Assembly (NCBI GenBank): GCA_017476305.1
Contig: JAFVAA010000234.1
Location: 1 to 8,910 of the forward strand
Direction: 5' to 3'
Source: Lachnospiraceae bacterium
GTDB taxonomy: Bacteria; Bacillota; Clostridia; Lachnospirales; Lachnospiraceae
Length of the DNA stretch: 8,910 nucleotides
Position numbers and translations under genes: made by a program. This document shows, in pieces, positions 1-7,441 of the stretch (its first letter is position 1; every line of letters starts with the position of its first letter). The notes below the pieces were generated by a model that worked only from the letters and a program-made list of their open reading frames with translations, searched no databases and was not told the origin of the DNA.

Positions 1-145
1 GAACAACCTGAACCAGATCGCAAAGCGCATGAATGCCACAGGCAACATCTATGAAGCCGATGTAAAAGAAGTAAAGGAGCTGATGAAACAGGTATGGCAT
101 ATACAAAAATCCATGCTATCCAAGCAACCGTACATAAAGCAATAG
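1..145 (+). CDS. mobC: MobC-like relaxosome accessory protein, C-terminal end (partial)
   Basis: The frame beginning at base 2 is open from the window edge to a TAG at 143-145 and gives the last 47 residues of a protein. The segment NNLNQIAKRMNATGNIYEAD is typical of the C-terminal part of MobC-family relaxosome proteins from Clostridia ICEs. These small DNA-binding proteins help the relaxase recognise and open oriT. The start and the DNA-binding domain lie outside the window. The gene overlaps the relaxase start by 52 bases in another frame, so the two are probably translationally coupled. Assignment rests on this remembered motif and on the relaxase next door; only the tail is visible. Confidence 0.8.
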   Translation, partial: NNLNQIAKRMNATGNIYEADVKEVKELMKQVWHIQKSMLSKQPYIKQ

Positions 146-1497
146 CTTATATCTGCAATCCGGCAAAAACGGACGGGAGCATATTGATTTCCTCCTACGG
201 TTGCAGCCCCGAAACTGCCGCCTATGATTTCAAATTTGCACTGTCAAAAACCAGCCAGTCCGATCCAAACAAAGCCTATCACCTGATACAGTCTTTTCTT
301 CCGGGAGAGGTTTCTTATAGGGAAGCCCACCGGATAGGCGTGGAGCTTGCCGACAAACTTTTAGAGGGCAAATATTCCTATATCGTCACTACCCACATTG
401 ACAAGGGACACGTCCACAACCACATCATTTTCTGTGCTGCGGATAACGTCAATCATGAGAAGTACCATGACTGCAAAAAGACCTATTACCATATCCGCAG
501 CATAAGTGACGAACTCTGCCGGGAGCATAATCTGTCCGTCATTGTTCCGGGAGAAAAGCGTGGCAAAACCTATAAGGAATGGCAGGCTGGCAAAAGCGGT
601 TCTGCTTGGAAAGAACAGTTGAAAACCGATATTGATGAAGCCATAAAATCCGCCGCAACTTATGAGGACTGCATCGAGCTGATCCGGGCAAAGGGATATG
701 AAGTCAAAGGTGCGGACTTCGGTGAAAAAGCACATAAATTTATCTCATTCCGTCCTCTGGACAGGGAGCGTTTTGTCCGTGGCAGCGCAAAGTCTTTGGG
801 CATGGACTATACCAAAGAACGAATAAAAGAACGCATTGAGGAAAAGGCACTTGCAAAGGACAAAAAACGTGTTCCATTTCCTACCCGAAAGAAGCCCGTT
901 GTCAAAGACTATGCAAGGAAAAATCTCATTGACACCTCCGGGGATAAGTTCGTGCAAAGTCCCGGCTTGAAGCATTGGGCTGATGTTCAAAACCTTAAAA
1001 TTGCCGCCGCAAGTTACAGTCATGCAGGCTCCATTGCGGAGCTTGAAAGCCAAATTGCCGCCAAGTCCACACTGGCGAAAACAGCCCGTGAGAGCCTTGT
1101 GGAAACCGAACATCAGCTAAAGGATTTAGGGCAGGTCTTAAAGTATGCCGAGCAGTACAAAGCCAACCATATCTATCATGTGCACTACCAAAAATCTAAG
1201 GATAAAGATGCTTACCTGCACCGCCATGAAACAGAGCTTATCCTCCATGACGGTGCGGAAAATATGCTGAAAAGATATGGCATAGACCTGAAAACTCTCG
1301 ATGCGGATAAATTGCGCATCGAATATAATGCCCTCTATTCCAAAAAGGAAACACTGCAAAAAACATATCGCTCCGCCGAAAAAGAGATTGCTGACCTTAA
1401 CCGAAAGCTGGATAATCTCAATCAATATCTTGACCGGACTTCAGAGCAGCAACACACCGCTGTCAGGACACCCGAAAAAAATTCTGCCTCCCTATAA
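94..1497 (+). CDS. MOBP-type relaxase of a Tn1549-like ICE
   Basis: A 467-residue relaxase/mobilisation nuclease, which nicks one strand at oriT and carries it covalently into the recipient. The histidine-triad metal site is clear: HIDKGHVHNHIIF, with H101, H106, H108 and H110. Upstream, AYHLIQSF (62-69) matches the motif before the triad. Y19 in AIAYICNPAKT is the likely nucleophilic tyrosine, by analogy with the YAxNPxKT motif of related relaxases. The nuclease domain covers roughly 1-225. The remainder is charged, with coiled-coil-like stretches near 320-360 and 410-455. The length fits full-length relatives. The start at 94 gives the usual MAYTKI N-terminus; AAAGGAG lies about 14 bases upstream inside mobC, so coupling to mobC translation probably helps initiation. 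An oriT is expected upstream of mobC, outside the window. Confidence 0.93.
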   Translation: MAYTKIHAIQATVHKAIAYICNPAKTDGSILISSYGCSPETAAYDFKFALSKTSQSDPNKAYHLIQSFLPGEVSYREAHRIGVELADKLLEGKYSYIVTTHIDKGHVHNHIIFCAADNVNHEKYHDCKKTYYHIRSISDELCREHNLSVIVPGEKRGKTYKEWQAGKSGSAWKEQLKTDIDEAIKSAATYEDCIELIRAKGYEVKGADFGEKAHKFISFRPLDRERFVRGSAKSLGMDYTKERIKERIEEKALAKDKKRVPFPTRKKPVVKDYARKNLIDTSGDKFVQSPGLKHWADVQNLKIAAASYSHAGSIAELESQIAAKSTLAKTARESLVETEHQLKDLGQVLKYAEQYKANHIYHVHYQKSKDKDAYLHRHETELILHDGAENMLKRYGIDLKTLDADKLRIEYNALYSKKETLQKTYRSAEKEIADLNRKLDNLNQYLDRTSEQQHTAVRTPEKNSASL

Positions 1498-1510
1498 TTT
1501 CCCATCAAAA

Positions 1511-1555
1511 AAGGTGTATCGTGATGAGTTTTTTTACTTCATCACGATACACCTT
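1511..1555 (-). terminator. 17-bp perfect hairpin, U-tract on the minus strand
   Basis: Bases 1511-1527 (AAGGTGTATCGTGATGA) pair perfectly with 1539-1555 around an 11-base loop containing seven T. Read on the minus strand, the stem is followed by TTTTTT, as in an intrinsic terminator. On the plus strand it is followed by GATGTG, so it would end relaxase transcription less well, although the hairpin could protect the 3' end of the mRNA. No minus-strand gene immediately to the right needs a terminator here, which is unexpected. Confidence 0.65.
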
Positions 1556-1630
1556 GATGTGTGCAATATTCTGTTGTATTAAAATTGTCTGTTATTCTTT
1601 TCCTCCGCCTTTTTCGATACCTCTCTATCA

Positions 1631-1716
1631 TGCATTTCACTCCATATTTATACTGTATTTCAATGCAATTCACTCCTACCGATGTGTAATGTAAACTACT
1701 ATGGAGGTGAAATGCA
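1631..1716 (+). promoter_or_regulatory. xre promoter region with three operator-like repeats
   Basis: TGCATTTCACTCC at 1631-1643 is repeated as TGCAATTCACTCC at 1664-1676, starting 33 bp later, about three helical turns. It recurs inverted as GGAGGTGAAATGCA at 1703-1716, which includes the xre ribosome-binding site and differs by one inserted G. A TATACT box at 1649-1654 lies between the first two copies, but no good -35 hexamer precedes it at normal spacing. Repeats flanking a start like this suggest autoregulation by the encoded XRE protein. The third copy may be constrained partly by being the Shine-Dalgarno sequence. Confidence 0.5.
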
Positions 1717-2085
1717 ATGAACGACATGAAACAAAATCTTGCTGCCGCAGTACGGGAAGCCCGCACAGAGCTTGGGCTTTCTCAGGAAAAACTTGCTGAA
1801 ATCCTGAATCTGGATCAGCGCACCATACTCAACATTGAAGCCGGACGTGGCAATCCAAAATTTGAAAAGCTGTATCCTCTGGTTACATACTTAAAAATTC
1901 CAGCCGACAAGATTTTTTATCCGGACAGCGGAAACCAGACACCCAGCCTGCAAAAGCTCCTTACCCTATTAAGCGACTGTACGGAACAGGAAGCCCTTGC
2001 CTTGCTACCTATGGTTCGTTATCTGCTTGAATTGCTACGAAAGCAAGAAAATTCAACCCTTAAGAAAACCAATCAATTTATATAA
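1717..2085 (+). CDS. XRE-family helix-turn-helix regulator
   Basis: A 122-residue Cro/CI-type DNA-binding protein. The HTH domain spans about residues 8-65; LSQEKLAEILNLDQRTILNI contains the two helices, followed by the usual GRGNP turn (residues 43-47). Residues 75-122 form a second, leucine-rich helical region that may mediate dimerisation. The start at 1717 is set by GGAGG at 1703-1707, nine bases upstream. Small XRE proteins next to the relaxase in Clostridia ICEs are commonly taken to be regulators of element genes; the target here is not shown by sequence. Repeats around the promoter suggest that it controls itself. The last codons are inside the stem of the terminator at 2061-2102. Confidence 0.85.
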   Translation: MNDMKQNLAAAVREARTELGLSQEKLAEILNLDQRTILNIEAGRGNPKFEKLYPLVTYLKIPADKIFYPDSGNQTPSLQKLLTLLSDCTEQEALALLPMVRYLLELLRKQENSTLKKTNQFI

Positions 2086-2102
2086 AACTATTGGTTTTCT
2101 TA
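2061..2102 (+). terminator. Terminator of xre overlapping its 3' end
   Basis: TAAGAAAACCAAT (2061-2073) pairs with ATTGGTTTTCTTA (2090-2102), 13 bp with a 16-base loop that contains the xre stop codon. The 3' arm is T-rich and TTTAT follows. The stem is AT-rich, so termination may be moderate. On the minus strand no U-tract follows, so leftward transcription would probably pass through. Confidence 0.55.
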
Positions 2103-2314
2103 TTTATGGAACTCCCGTATTTTTAATTTTCCACTATACTCGGTTGGTGATTGTCATTCACCAACCGAGCTAAAATCTTTTAATTCTACCAAAACAATCT
2201 CTGAACGGTTATTAAGCCGTATCATTATAATAGTGTTATAAACCGATAGAATTCATTTTCGATTCACAAATCACAAACATATTTGTGCTACTTTTCTTAT
2301 AATATAGAAGTGAC
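2103..2314. other. Geneless AT-rich segment between xre and the cargo operon
   Basis: No convincing coding frame on either strand: the open frames are very short and lack ribosome-binding sites. The segment contains a 12-bp hairpin (2139-2169), a weak 6-bp inverted repeat ACGGTT/AGCCGT (2205-2220), and CACAAAT at 2265-2271 inverted as ATTTGTG at 2281-2287. The leftward promoter-like element at 2299-2352 overlaps its right end and would transcribe this DNA. It could be a regulatory leader, a non-coding RNA, or the scar of cargo insertion. Confidence 0.5.
2139..2169. repeat. 12-bp perfect inverted repeat
   Basis: CTCGGTTGGTGA (2139-2150) pairs with TCACCAACCGAG (2158-2169) around a 7-base loop. 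It is GC-rich compared with its surroundings. No clean U-tract follows on either strand (CTAAAATCTTTT on plus, TATAGTGG on minus), so it is not a standard terminator. It could be a protein-binding site or part of a structured RNA. Confidence 0.6.
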
Positions 2315-2352
2315 CTTACAAACAGATGAATTTTGGCTTACGATTTTGTAAG
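2299..2352 (-). promoter_or_regulatory. Copy A of the 38-bp regulator element with leftward -10 box
   Basis: Bases 2315-2352 match 5491-5528 at 32 of 38 positions in the same orientation. On the minus strand the shared core is AAATTCATCTGnTTGTAAG, preceded by an inverted pair CTTAC-N6-GTAAG. Ten bases after the final GTAAG is TATTAT (2304-2299), the same spacing as the TATCCT box of the other copy. No good -35 hexamer is visible, as expected for an activator-dependent promoter. It would fire leftward, away from the transporter and into the geneless segment. The repeat is clear; its promoter function is inferred. Confidence 0.6.
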
Positions 2353-2357
2353 CTAAA

Positions 2358-2400
2358 AAGGGGGCAGAAAATTCCTAAATCAAGAATTTTCTGCCCCTTT
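2358..2400 (-). terminator. Terminator of the cargo ABC operon
   Basis: GGGGCAGAAAATTC (2361-2374) pairs perfectly with 2384-2397 around a 9-base loop; one G-T and two A-T pairs extend the stem to 2358 and 2400. On the minus strand a TTTTT run follows, giving a strong intrinsic terminator 19 bases past the transporter stop codon. On the plus strand only TTTGATT follows. Confidence 0.88.
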
Positions 2401-2418
2401 GATTATTTGTATTATGAT

Positions 2419-5400
2419 TTACTGTGCGTTTATTGTTTCTACAATAGATGTTTCCTGCATTTTTCTAATAGGATTTCTTACTGCCAATATTACTGCAATC
2501 ACTACAACAGCTATAATAATGCCAAGTTCACAAAAAGGAATACTCCACGAATCACCCCAACGGAAACTGATAAGTTTGCCAAACAGAATTCTATTAAATG
2601 TTATACCTAAGATACTTCCACAAATAACGCCTATGACTGCATACATAACGGCTTCCGCAACAATCATTTTAGCAAGCTGCATATCACTTAACCCTATTGC
2701 ACGAAAAGCACCATATTGTTTCATTCTTGCCGCCACACTCATAGCGATACTGTTAATGATATTGAAAATGGTAATCAATGCAATCACAACTAAAAAACCA
2801 TAAATAAAAATCCCAAAACAATAATAAAGTCCGCGAGTATTGGCGTTACCCATACGTTCATCTGAAAATGTATATTGATAACCCACCAGATTGTGGATTT
2901 CATTCACAACATCTTCGGTGGCATTTCTTGATAACTGTATATCAATAATGGTATAGTCCTTTTCTCCGGTCAGCTGTCTAAAGGTATCTTCCGTACAAAT
3001 GATCCTGCCAACATCTGCACGATTATCAAACGGGCAATCGGATAGCATCCCAACAATTTTTATATCCGCAGTGTTGCCATTCAAATTTAAGGTAATGGTA
3101 TCGCCAACTTCGATACTGTTTTGTGGCTCATAAACCACAAGCCCGGTATTTTTTTCAGTTTGTGCTTTTTCCAAGCTACCGGACAGGAGATAATCTTTAG
3201 CCCATCCAAATTGTATATCCTCATATGAAATGAGATCAACGACCTTTTCTTCACTATCCATGATAACAGGTACATTTACAGCATACATTCTCCCATATAC
3301 TCTTTTTATAGCAGGATTACTCTCTAATTTCTCTAAAAAATCAGCTTTTACAGAACAGGTATTCTCCGGACTGATAATAGATATGTCGGGTGTCCACGGT
3401 TGTAAAGGTGTTAATGCATGATTCATAAAATCAATTGTTACTGAAAATGCAAGAAAAAGAATAACACTAATTGAAAAAGAACCAATCATTAAAGCAAAAT
3501 TCTTTTTACTTGCTTTTGCATGATGGATACCAAGAGCGGTTTCTATTTTAAAAAATTTAATATTTGCCGCCTTTCTGACCGGCTGCAAATCGTTTGCATT
3601 CCCCGATACTGCCGCTAAAGGAGATACCTTAGATGCTTTTTTAGCAGGAGAACGGGCAGCAAGCAGAACTGTCAACAGACCAACAATAATACCGGCTATG
3701 ATACTTGGACAACTGATACCAAAAACAGGCATACTGCTGAAATATTCCGGACTAAGCTGTCTTAAAATAAAGCACAACAACCAAATAAGTATCGTCCCAC
3801 TGAAAATGCCAATCGGAATTGCAGAACAACACCACCTTAAAGCTTCTTTATATACTAATCGCATAACTTGTTTTGGTGTTGCACCTATACAGCGAACCAT
3901 TCCAAAAAACTCTGTTCTTTGTGCCACATTGCTGTTCATGCTGCCGGCAATCATCAAAACGCCCGCAGTCAGCACAAGCACAAACAAAATTGCCGCAACA
4001 GCATATATCTGCATCATAAAGGAATCCCTGCTTTGTCCCATCAAACCAAGCAATGTGGTATTTTCTATCACCTGATCATCGGATAATCCAAATTGCTCCT
4101 TAATATCAGCTATTTCATTTGGTATATTCCCCTTGCTGTCAAATTGTATAAGAAACATCGTATAATCAGAATAACTGATATTTACTTCATTGGAATAAAT
4201 CGCCCGGAAACCGGCTGTCCCCAAAAACACGCCATAGGAGTCATCCCGCATAAGTTTCGGAGAATTTTTTATAAAACCGGAAATGATGTATGACAATTCT
4301 GTCCCATCAGATGTTGTAATGACAATCCGTTCTCCAATCTCTAATTTCAGCATATCCTTCGCATTGTTTGATACCAAAATTTCATTTTCGCTTTTAGGAA
4401 ATGCCCCTTTATCCATGATATCAAAAATGTCTGTAACTGCACTTTCACTCCCGCCACCTATACTTACATTTTTTCCATTCAATGTATATCCTTGTTCTCC
4501 CCGAAAGTTCAAAATACCATAATCAGCAACGGCAGCTACCTCCGGTCTGTGAGCTATCAGTATTGCATCTTCATCACTGATATTCCGTATACCGATATGC
4601 CAATTTCCATTTTCCTGTTTCGCCTGTAATATTTGTCCTCTGATAAACATATCTGCCATACCGAAAATAGCCGTTACCAAAAAGACCGCTAAAATGATAC
4701 AAAAAACAGTCATTCTGTTTTGCTTTTTATGAACTTTTGCGGAAATGGGAACAAGGTCAAGATAATTTTTCATTTGTTTCCCTCCCAAGTCTGTCAAGAC
4801 ACCGTCTGATACACGAAGCACACGGTCAACCATAGACGTAAGATTATGATTGTGTGTAATCATAAGAATTGTCTGTTGATAATGTCTTGATGCTCTTATC
4901 AATAGCTCAATAACATCCTGGCTGTTTCTGCTGTCAAGATTTCCTGTAGGCTCATCGGCAAGAATCAACTTGGGTCTTGTAATCAATGCCCTGCCAATAG
5001 CGACACGCTGTTGCTGCCCTCCGGAGAGCTGGTTTGGCAGATGATTTTTTCTTTCCGTTAAGCCGAGCATTTCCAATACTTCTTCCACATCTTCCGTCTT
5101 TGGCTTGCGGTAATCCAAGAGCAGCGGAAATATAATATTTTGTTCAACCGTCAATTCAGAAACAAGTTGAAAAGACTGAAAAACAAAGCCTATATTTCGC
5201 CGTCTGAAAATGGTTCTTTCTTCTTCCTTCATGGAAAAAAGGTTATTCCCATCCATTGTAATTGTCCCGGAAGTAGGAACATCCAATGCCCCAATACAAT
5301 TTAACAGGGTACTCTTTCCGGAACCGGACTCCCCAACAACGGCGGCAAACTCACCTTTTTCCAGAGAGAACGATACATTTTTCAGGGCATCGACTTTTGC

Positions 5401-5451
5401 TGCCCCTGTCCCGTAAGTTTTACATAAATTTTGTACTATTAAGATTTCCAT
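2419..5451 (-). CDS. MacB-like ABC transporter, ATPase and permease in one frame
   Basis: A 1010-residue membrane transporter. Residues 1-226 are a LolD/MacB-type ATPase: Walker [10 protein letters not shown] (40-48), Q-loop Q92, signature LSGGQQQR (142-149), Walker [10 protein letters not shown] (162-170) and H-loop H200. Residues 227-1010 form an FtsX-type permease with about eight membrane segments, near 248-267, 481-504, 541-563, 581-599, 653-675, 878-900, 932-950 and 974-992. The two long gaps, 270-480 and 676-877, are probably extracytoplasmic domains. The family exports or removes peptides and other compounds at the envelope, so resistance to antimicrobial peptides is the best guess, not shown. 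The start has AAAGGAGGT nine bases upstream. As I recall, relatives encode the ATPase and permease as two genes; here no stop separates them, yet the permease's own ribosome-binding site and ATG survive at Met227. The gene lies 39 bases past the kinase stop, with its own promoter element. Confidence 0.92.
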   Translation of the reverse strand: MEILIVQNLCKTYGTGAAKVDALKNVSFSLEKGEFAAVVGESGSGKSTLLNCIGALDVPTSGTITMDGNNLFSMKEEERTIFRRRNIGFVFQSFQLVSELTVEQNIIFPLLLDYRKPKTEDVEEVLEMLGLTERKNHLPNQLSGGQQQRVAIGRALITRPKLILADEPTGNLDSRNSQDVIELLIRASRHYQQTILMITHNHNLTSMVDRVLRVSDGVLTDLGGKQMKNYLDLVPISAKVHKKQNRMTVFCIILAVFLVTAIFGMADMFIRGQILQAKQENGNWHIGIRNISDEDAILIAHRPEVAAVADYGILNFRGEQGYTLNGKNVSIGGGSESAVTDIFDIMDKGAFPKSENEILVSNNAKDMLKLEIGERIVITTSDGTELSYIISGFIKNSPKLMRDDSYGVFLGTAGFRAIYSNEVNISYSDYTMFLIQFDSKGNIPNEIADIKEQFGLSDDQVIENTTLLGLMGQSRDSFMMQIYAVAAILFVLVLTAGVLMIAGSMNSNVAQRTEFFGMVRCIGATPKQVMRLVYKEALRWCCSAIPIGIFSGTILIWLLCFILRQLSPEYFSSMPVFGISCPSIIAGIIVGLLTVLLAARSPAKKASKVSPLAAVSGNANDLQPVRKAANIKFFKIETALGIHHAKASKKNFALMIGSFSISVILFLAFSVTIDFMNHALTPLQPWTPDISIISPENTCSVKADFLEKLESNPAIKRVYGRMYAVNVPVIMDSEEKVVDLISYEDIQFGWAKDYLLSGSLEKAQTEKNTGLVVYEPQNSIEVGDTITLNLNGNTADIKIVGMLSDCPFDNRADVGRIICTEDTFRQLTGEKDYTIIDIQLSRNATEDVVNEIHNLVGYQYTFSDERMGNANTRGLYYCFGIFIYGFLVVIALITIFNIINSIAMSVAARMKQYGAFRAIGLSDMQLAKMIVAEAVMYAVIGVICGSILGITFNRILFGKLISFRWGDSWSIPFCELGIIIAVVVIAVILAVRNPIRKMQETSIVETINAQ
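4771..4786 (-). promoter_or_regulatory. Retained internal ribosome-binding site and ATG for the permease half
   Basis: On the minus strand GGGAGGG (4786-4780) is followed by six bases and then ATG (4773-4771), in frame with the ATPase. It encodes Met227 of the long protein, and the residues after it ([14 protein letters not shown]) look like the natural N-terminus of a separate permease. The frame upstream reads TDLGGKQ without a stop. Both a fused protein and a free 784-residue permease could be made. Confidence 0.7.
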
Positions 5452-5474
5452 TCTTCAGTACCTCCTTTCCCTCA

Positions 5475-5528
5475 AGGATAGCAGGAACAGCTTACAATCA
5501 GATGAATTTAACCTTACGGTTCTGTAAG
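5475..5528 (-). promoter_or_regulatory. Copy B of the 38-bp regulator element, transporter promoter
   Basis: Bases 5491-5528 carry the element shared with 2315-2352. It overlaps the last five codons of the kinase gene and lies between kinase and transporter. On the minus strand an inverted pair CTTAC-N6-GTAAG is followed 22 bases later (start to start) by a third GTAAG, then after ten bases by TATCCT (5480-5475), preceded by TG as in an extended -10. No good -35 is visible. The placement suggests that the phosphorylated response regulator activates the transporter gene here. Confidence 0.62.
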
Positions 5529-6743
5529 GAAAGACAATGTAAAGGCAGTTCCCCTCGAACATTCACTCTGAACCGTCAAAAATCCCCCCTGTCCCTCGAT
5601 AATTGCTTTCGCTAACGGAAGTCCAAGCCCGACTCCCTGCGTATTCAAAGTGTTTTTGCTCCGATAAAATCTTTTGAATATATGGTGTATATCTTCCGGA
5701 GCAATACCGTGACCGTTATCGGCAATAAAAATCCGAAGCATGGCGGGAGTCCGTTCCCATGAGATATGGATTTTTCCTCCGCTGTCTGTATGGTCAAGAG
5801 CATTTTTCACAATATTTCCAATCGCTTCACCCGTCCACTCCATATCGCAGAAAATCATCTGTTCCGGGTTGCCGGTTATCACGATTTCTTTGCTTTCACC
5901 TGTTGCCCGTGTTGTTAATTCACTGATTGCATTGTTTATCACATTGCAAATATTATAATTATCTTTTTCAAAAACAATGTTGCCCACATCCAGCCGTGTG
6001 ATTTTTAGCATCGCCTGAATCAGCTGTTCCATTCGCTTTAATGCAGTTCCTGTCTTTGCAGAAAACTCTTTTACCGTATCAATATTATCCGGCTCATTTT
6101 CTATGATTTCCTGATACATCATCAGTGCAGACAAAGGCGTTTTTAACTGATGCGATATATCGGAAATCGTGGTTTTTAAAAATTCTTTTGTTTTTCGCTC
6201 CGTATCATTTTTAGATTGCAATATAGCATCAAGCTGTTCCACAGCGGATAACATCCGCCAGACAGTCCCCTCATTTGTTTGTGATAAATGAACGGTATTA
6301 TTTCCATCTATGTAATCCCGAATGATTTTTTCGGATTTGATATACAGTTCCTCTCTGCCATGTAAAAAGAGAATCGTTCCGCCAACCATAAGCATACTGC
6401 TCAATAACCCCATTCCAAATACGAATGGTATCATTGCATCTTTCACGGAAGATACATAAAACAAGCGATTTGCATCGACTTTTTCTGAAAGTCCAATCTT
6501 GGCTAAAAATTCACTTCCTAATGTACTTCCGTCTTTATTTGTTAATGCTGTCGCTATGATATCTTCAGAAATTCCCTGTTCCAACAAAGAGGTTGCAACC
6601 GCATTGTCATATGATAAAAATGTTTCTTTTGTAAAATTAACCTGCTTGTTCATCATGTTTATGCCTGCCACCCAAAACAGTACCAAAAAAGACAGAATAA
6701 AAATGCAATACCGGCGGGCAGATTTATCATATAAAAAGCTCAT
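5514..6743 (-). CDS. Two-TM sensor histidine kinase
   Basis: A 409-residue membrane kinase, partner of the response regulator upstream. Membrane segments lie near residues 11-31 and 104-127, leaving about 75 residues outside the cell, a true sensor loop rather than the very short loop of BceS-type kinases. A linker/HAMP-like region follows. The dimerisation box is SDISHQLKTPL with phospho-acceptor H198. The ATPase domain has the N-box (N314 in GNIVKNALDH), DNGHGI (342-347), FKRFYR (356-361) and GVGLGL (370-375). The start at 6743 overlaps the regulator stop as ATGA, with AGAGGTG a few bases upstream. An extended frame to 6761 lacks support. All key residues are present, so it should be active. 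The ligand is unknown; a peptide or envelope damage is inferred from the adjoining ABC transporter. Confidence 0.94.
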   Translation of the reverse strand: MSFLYDKSARRYCIFILSFLVLFWVAGINMMNKQVNFTKETFLSYDNAVATSLLEQGISEDIIATALTNKDGSTLGSEFLAKIGLSEKVDANRLFYVSSVKDAMIPFVFGMGLLSSMLMVGGTILFLHGREELYIKSEKIIRDYIDGNNTVHLSQTNEGTVWRMLSAVEQLDAILQSKNDTERKTKEFLKTTISDISHQLKTPLSALMMYQEIIENEPDNIDTVKEFSAKTGTALKRMEQLIQAMLKITRLDVGNIVFEKDNYNICNVINNAISELTTRATGESKEIVITGNPEQMIFCDMEWTGEAIGNIVKNALDHTDSGGKIHISWERTPAMLRIFIADNGHGIAPEDIHHIFKRFYRSKNTLNTQGVGLGLPLAKAIIEGQGGFLTVQSECSRGTAFTLSFLTEP

Positions 6744-7441
6744 TCGTTCACCTCTTTCCATTGATAGCCAAATCCCCGGACAGTCAGTAAATGTTCCGGA
6801 TGTGACGGGTCTGCTTCTATCTTTTCACGCAAACGTCGCACATAAACGGAAAGTGTATTGTTATCTACATAATCTCCGGTACTGTCCCATAATTCATCTA
6901 AAATTAGTTCTCTTGTAATAATACGATTTGCGTTTTTCACCAACAGACATATTAAGCGATATTCGGCTGCTGTAAGCTCTAACAATTTTCCTTTTAATAA
7001 AACACGGCTGCCTAAAAGGTCTATCTTAATGTCACCACACTCAATAGTTATTCCCGGTTCCTGATTAGATAATCCTGCCCTCCGCAATAATGCCCGAATG
7101 CGTGAACATAATTCGCCCAATTTAAATGGTTTTGTTATATAATCATCACCACCACAATCCAAACCACGAATAATGCTAACTTCCTCATCTGAGGCTGTCA
7201 GAAAAATAATTGGTATCTTATTCCCATACCCTCGTACCGTTTCACATACCTCAAAACCTGATCCATCAGGCAATGTGACATCAAGAATAAGCATATCGTA
7301 TTTATCTATCTCTGTTATACAAGCCAGAGCTTCTTGTATAGAACGAACAAACTCAACCTCGAAGCCATTTTTCTTTAATGAATATTTCAGTCCATCTATC
7401 AGGCTTACATCATCTTCTAATAATAAAATTCTATTCTCCAT
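6740..7441 (-). CDS. OmpR/PhoB-family response regulator
   Basis: A 233-residue transcription factor. The receiver domain (about 1-120) has the acidic pair D10/D11, phospho-acceptor D54 in LILDVTLPDG, T82 and K104 in the KPF motif. The winged-helix DNA-binding domain (about 130-230) shows ELTAAEYRLICLLV, NTLSVYVRRLREKI and TVRGFGYQW. The start at 7441 overlaps the stop of the small HTH gene by 11 bases and is preceded by AAAGG nine bases away, with AGGAG further up. A longer frame from a TTG at 7468 has no nearby ribosome-binding site. The adjoining kinase is its cognate partner by position. The repeated 38-bp elements are the best candidate binding sites. Confidence 0.95.
   Translation of the reverse strand: MENRILLLEDDVSLIDGLKYSLKKNGFEVEFVRSIQEALACITEIDKYDMLILDVTLPDGSGFEVCETVRGYGNKIPIIFLTASDEEVSIIRGLDCGGDDYITKPFKLGELCSRIRALLRRAGLSNQEPGITIECGDIKIDLLGSRVLLKGKLLELTAAEYRLICLLVKNANRIITRELILDELWDSTGDYVDNNTLSVYVRRLREKIEADPSHPEHLLTVRGFGYQWKEVNE

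Noticed and set aside
1542..1766. 74-codon minus-strand frame over the xre promoter
   Set aside because: Arginine-rich, low-complexity translation without a recognisable motif; it is a shadow of the promoter region and xre start.
2326..4522. Several plus-strand frames opposite the transporter
   Set aside because: Cysteine/isoleucine-rich translations typical of antisense frames to membrane proteins, without ribosome-binding sites.
6744..6761. N-terminal extension of the histidine kinase
   Set aside because: The ATGA overlap with the regulator stop at 6740-6743 and the nearby AGAGGTG support the shorter start.
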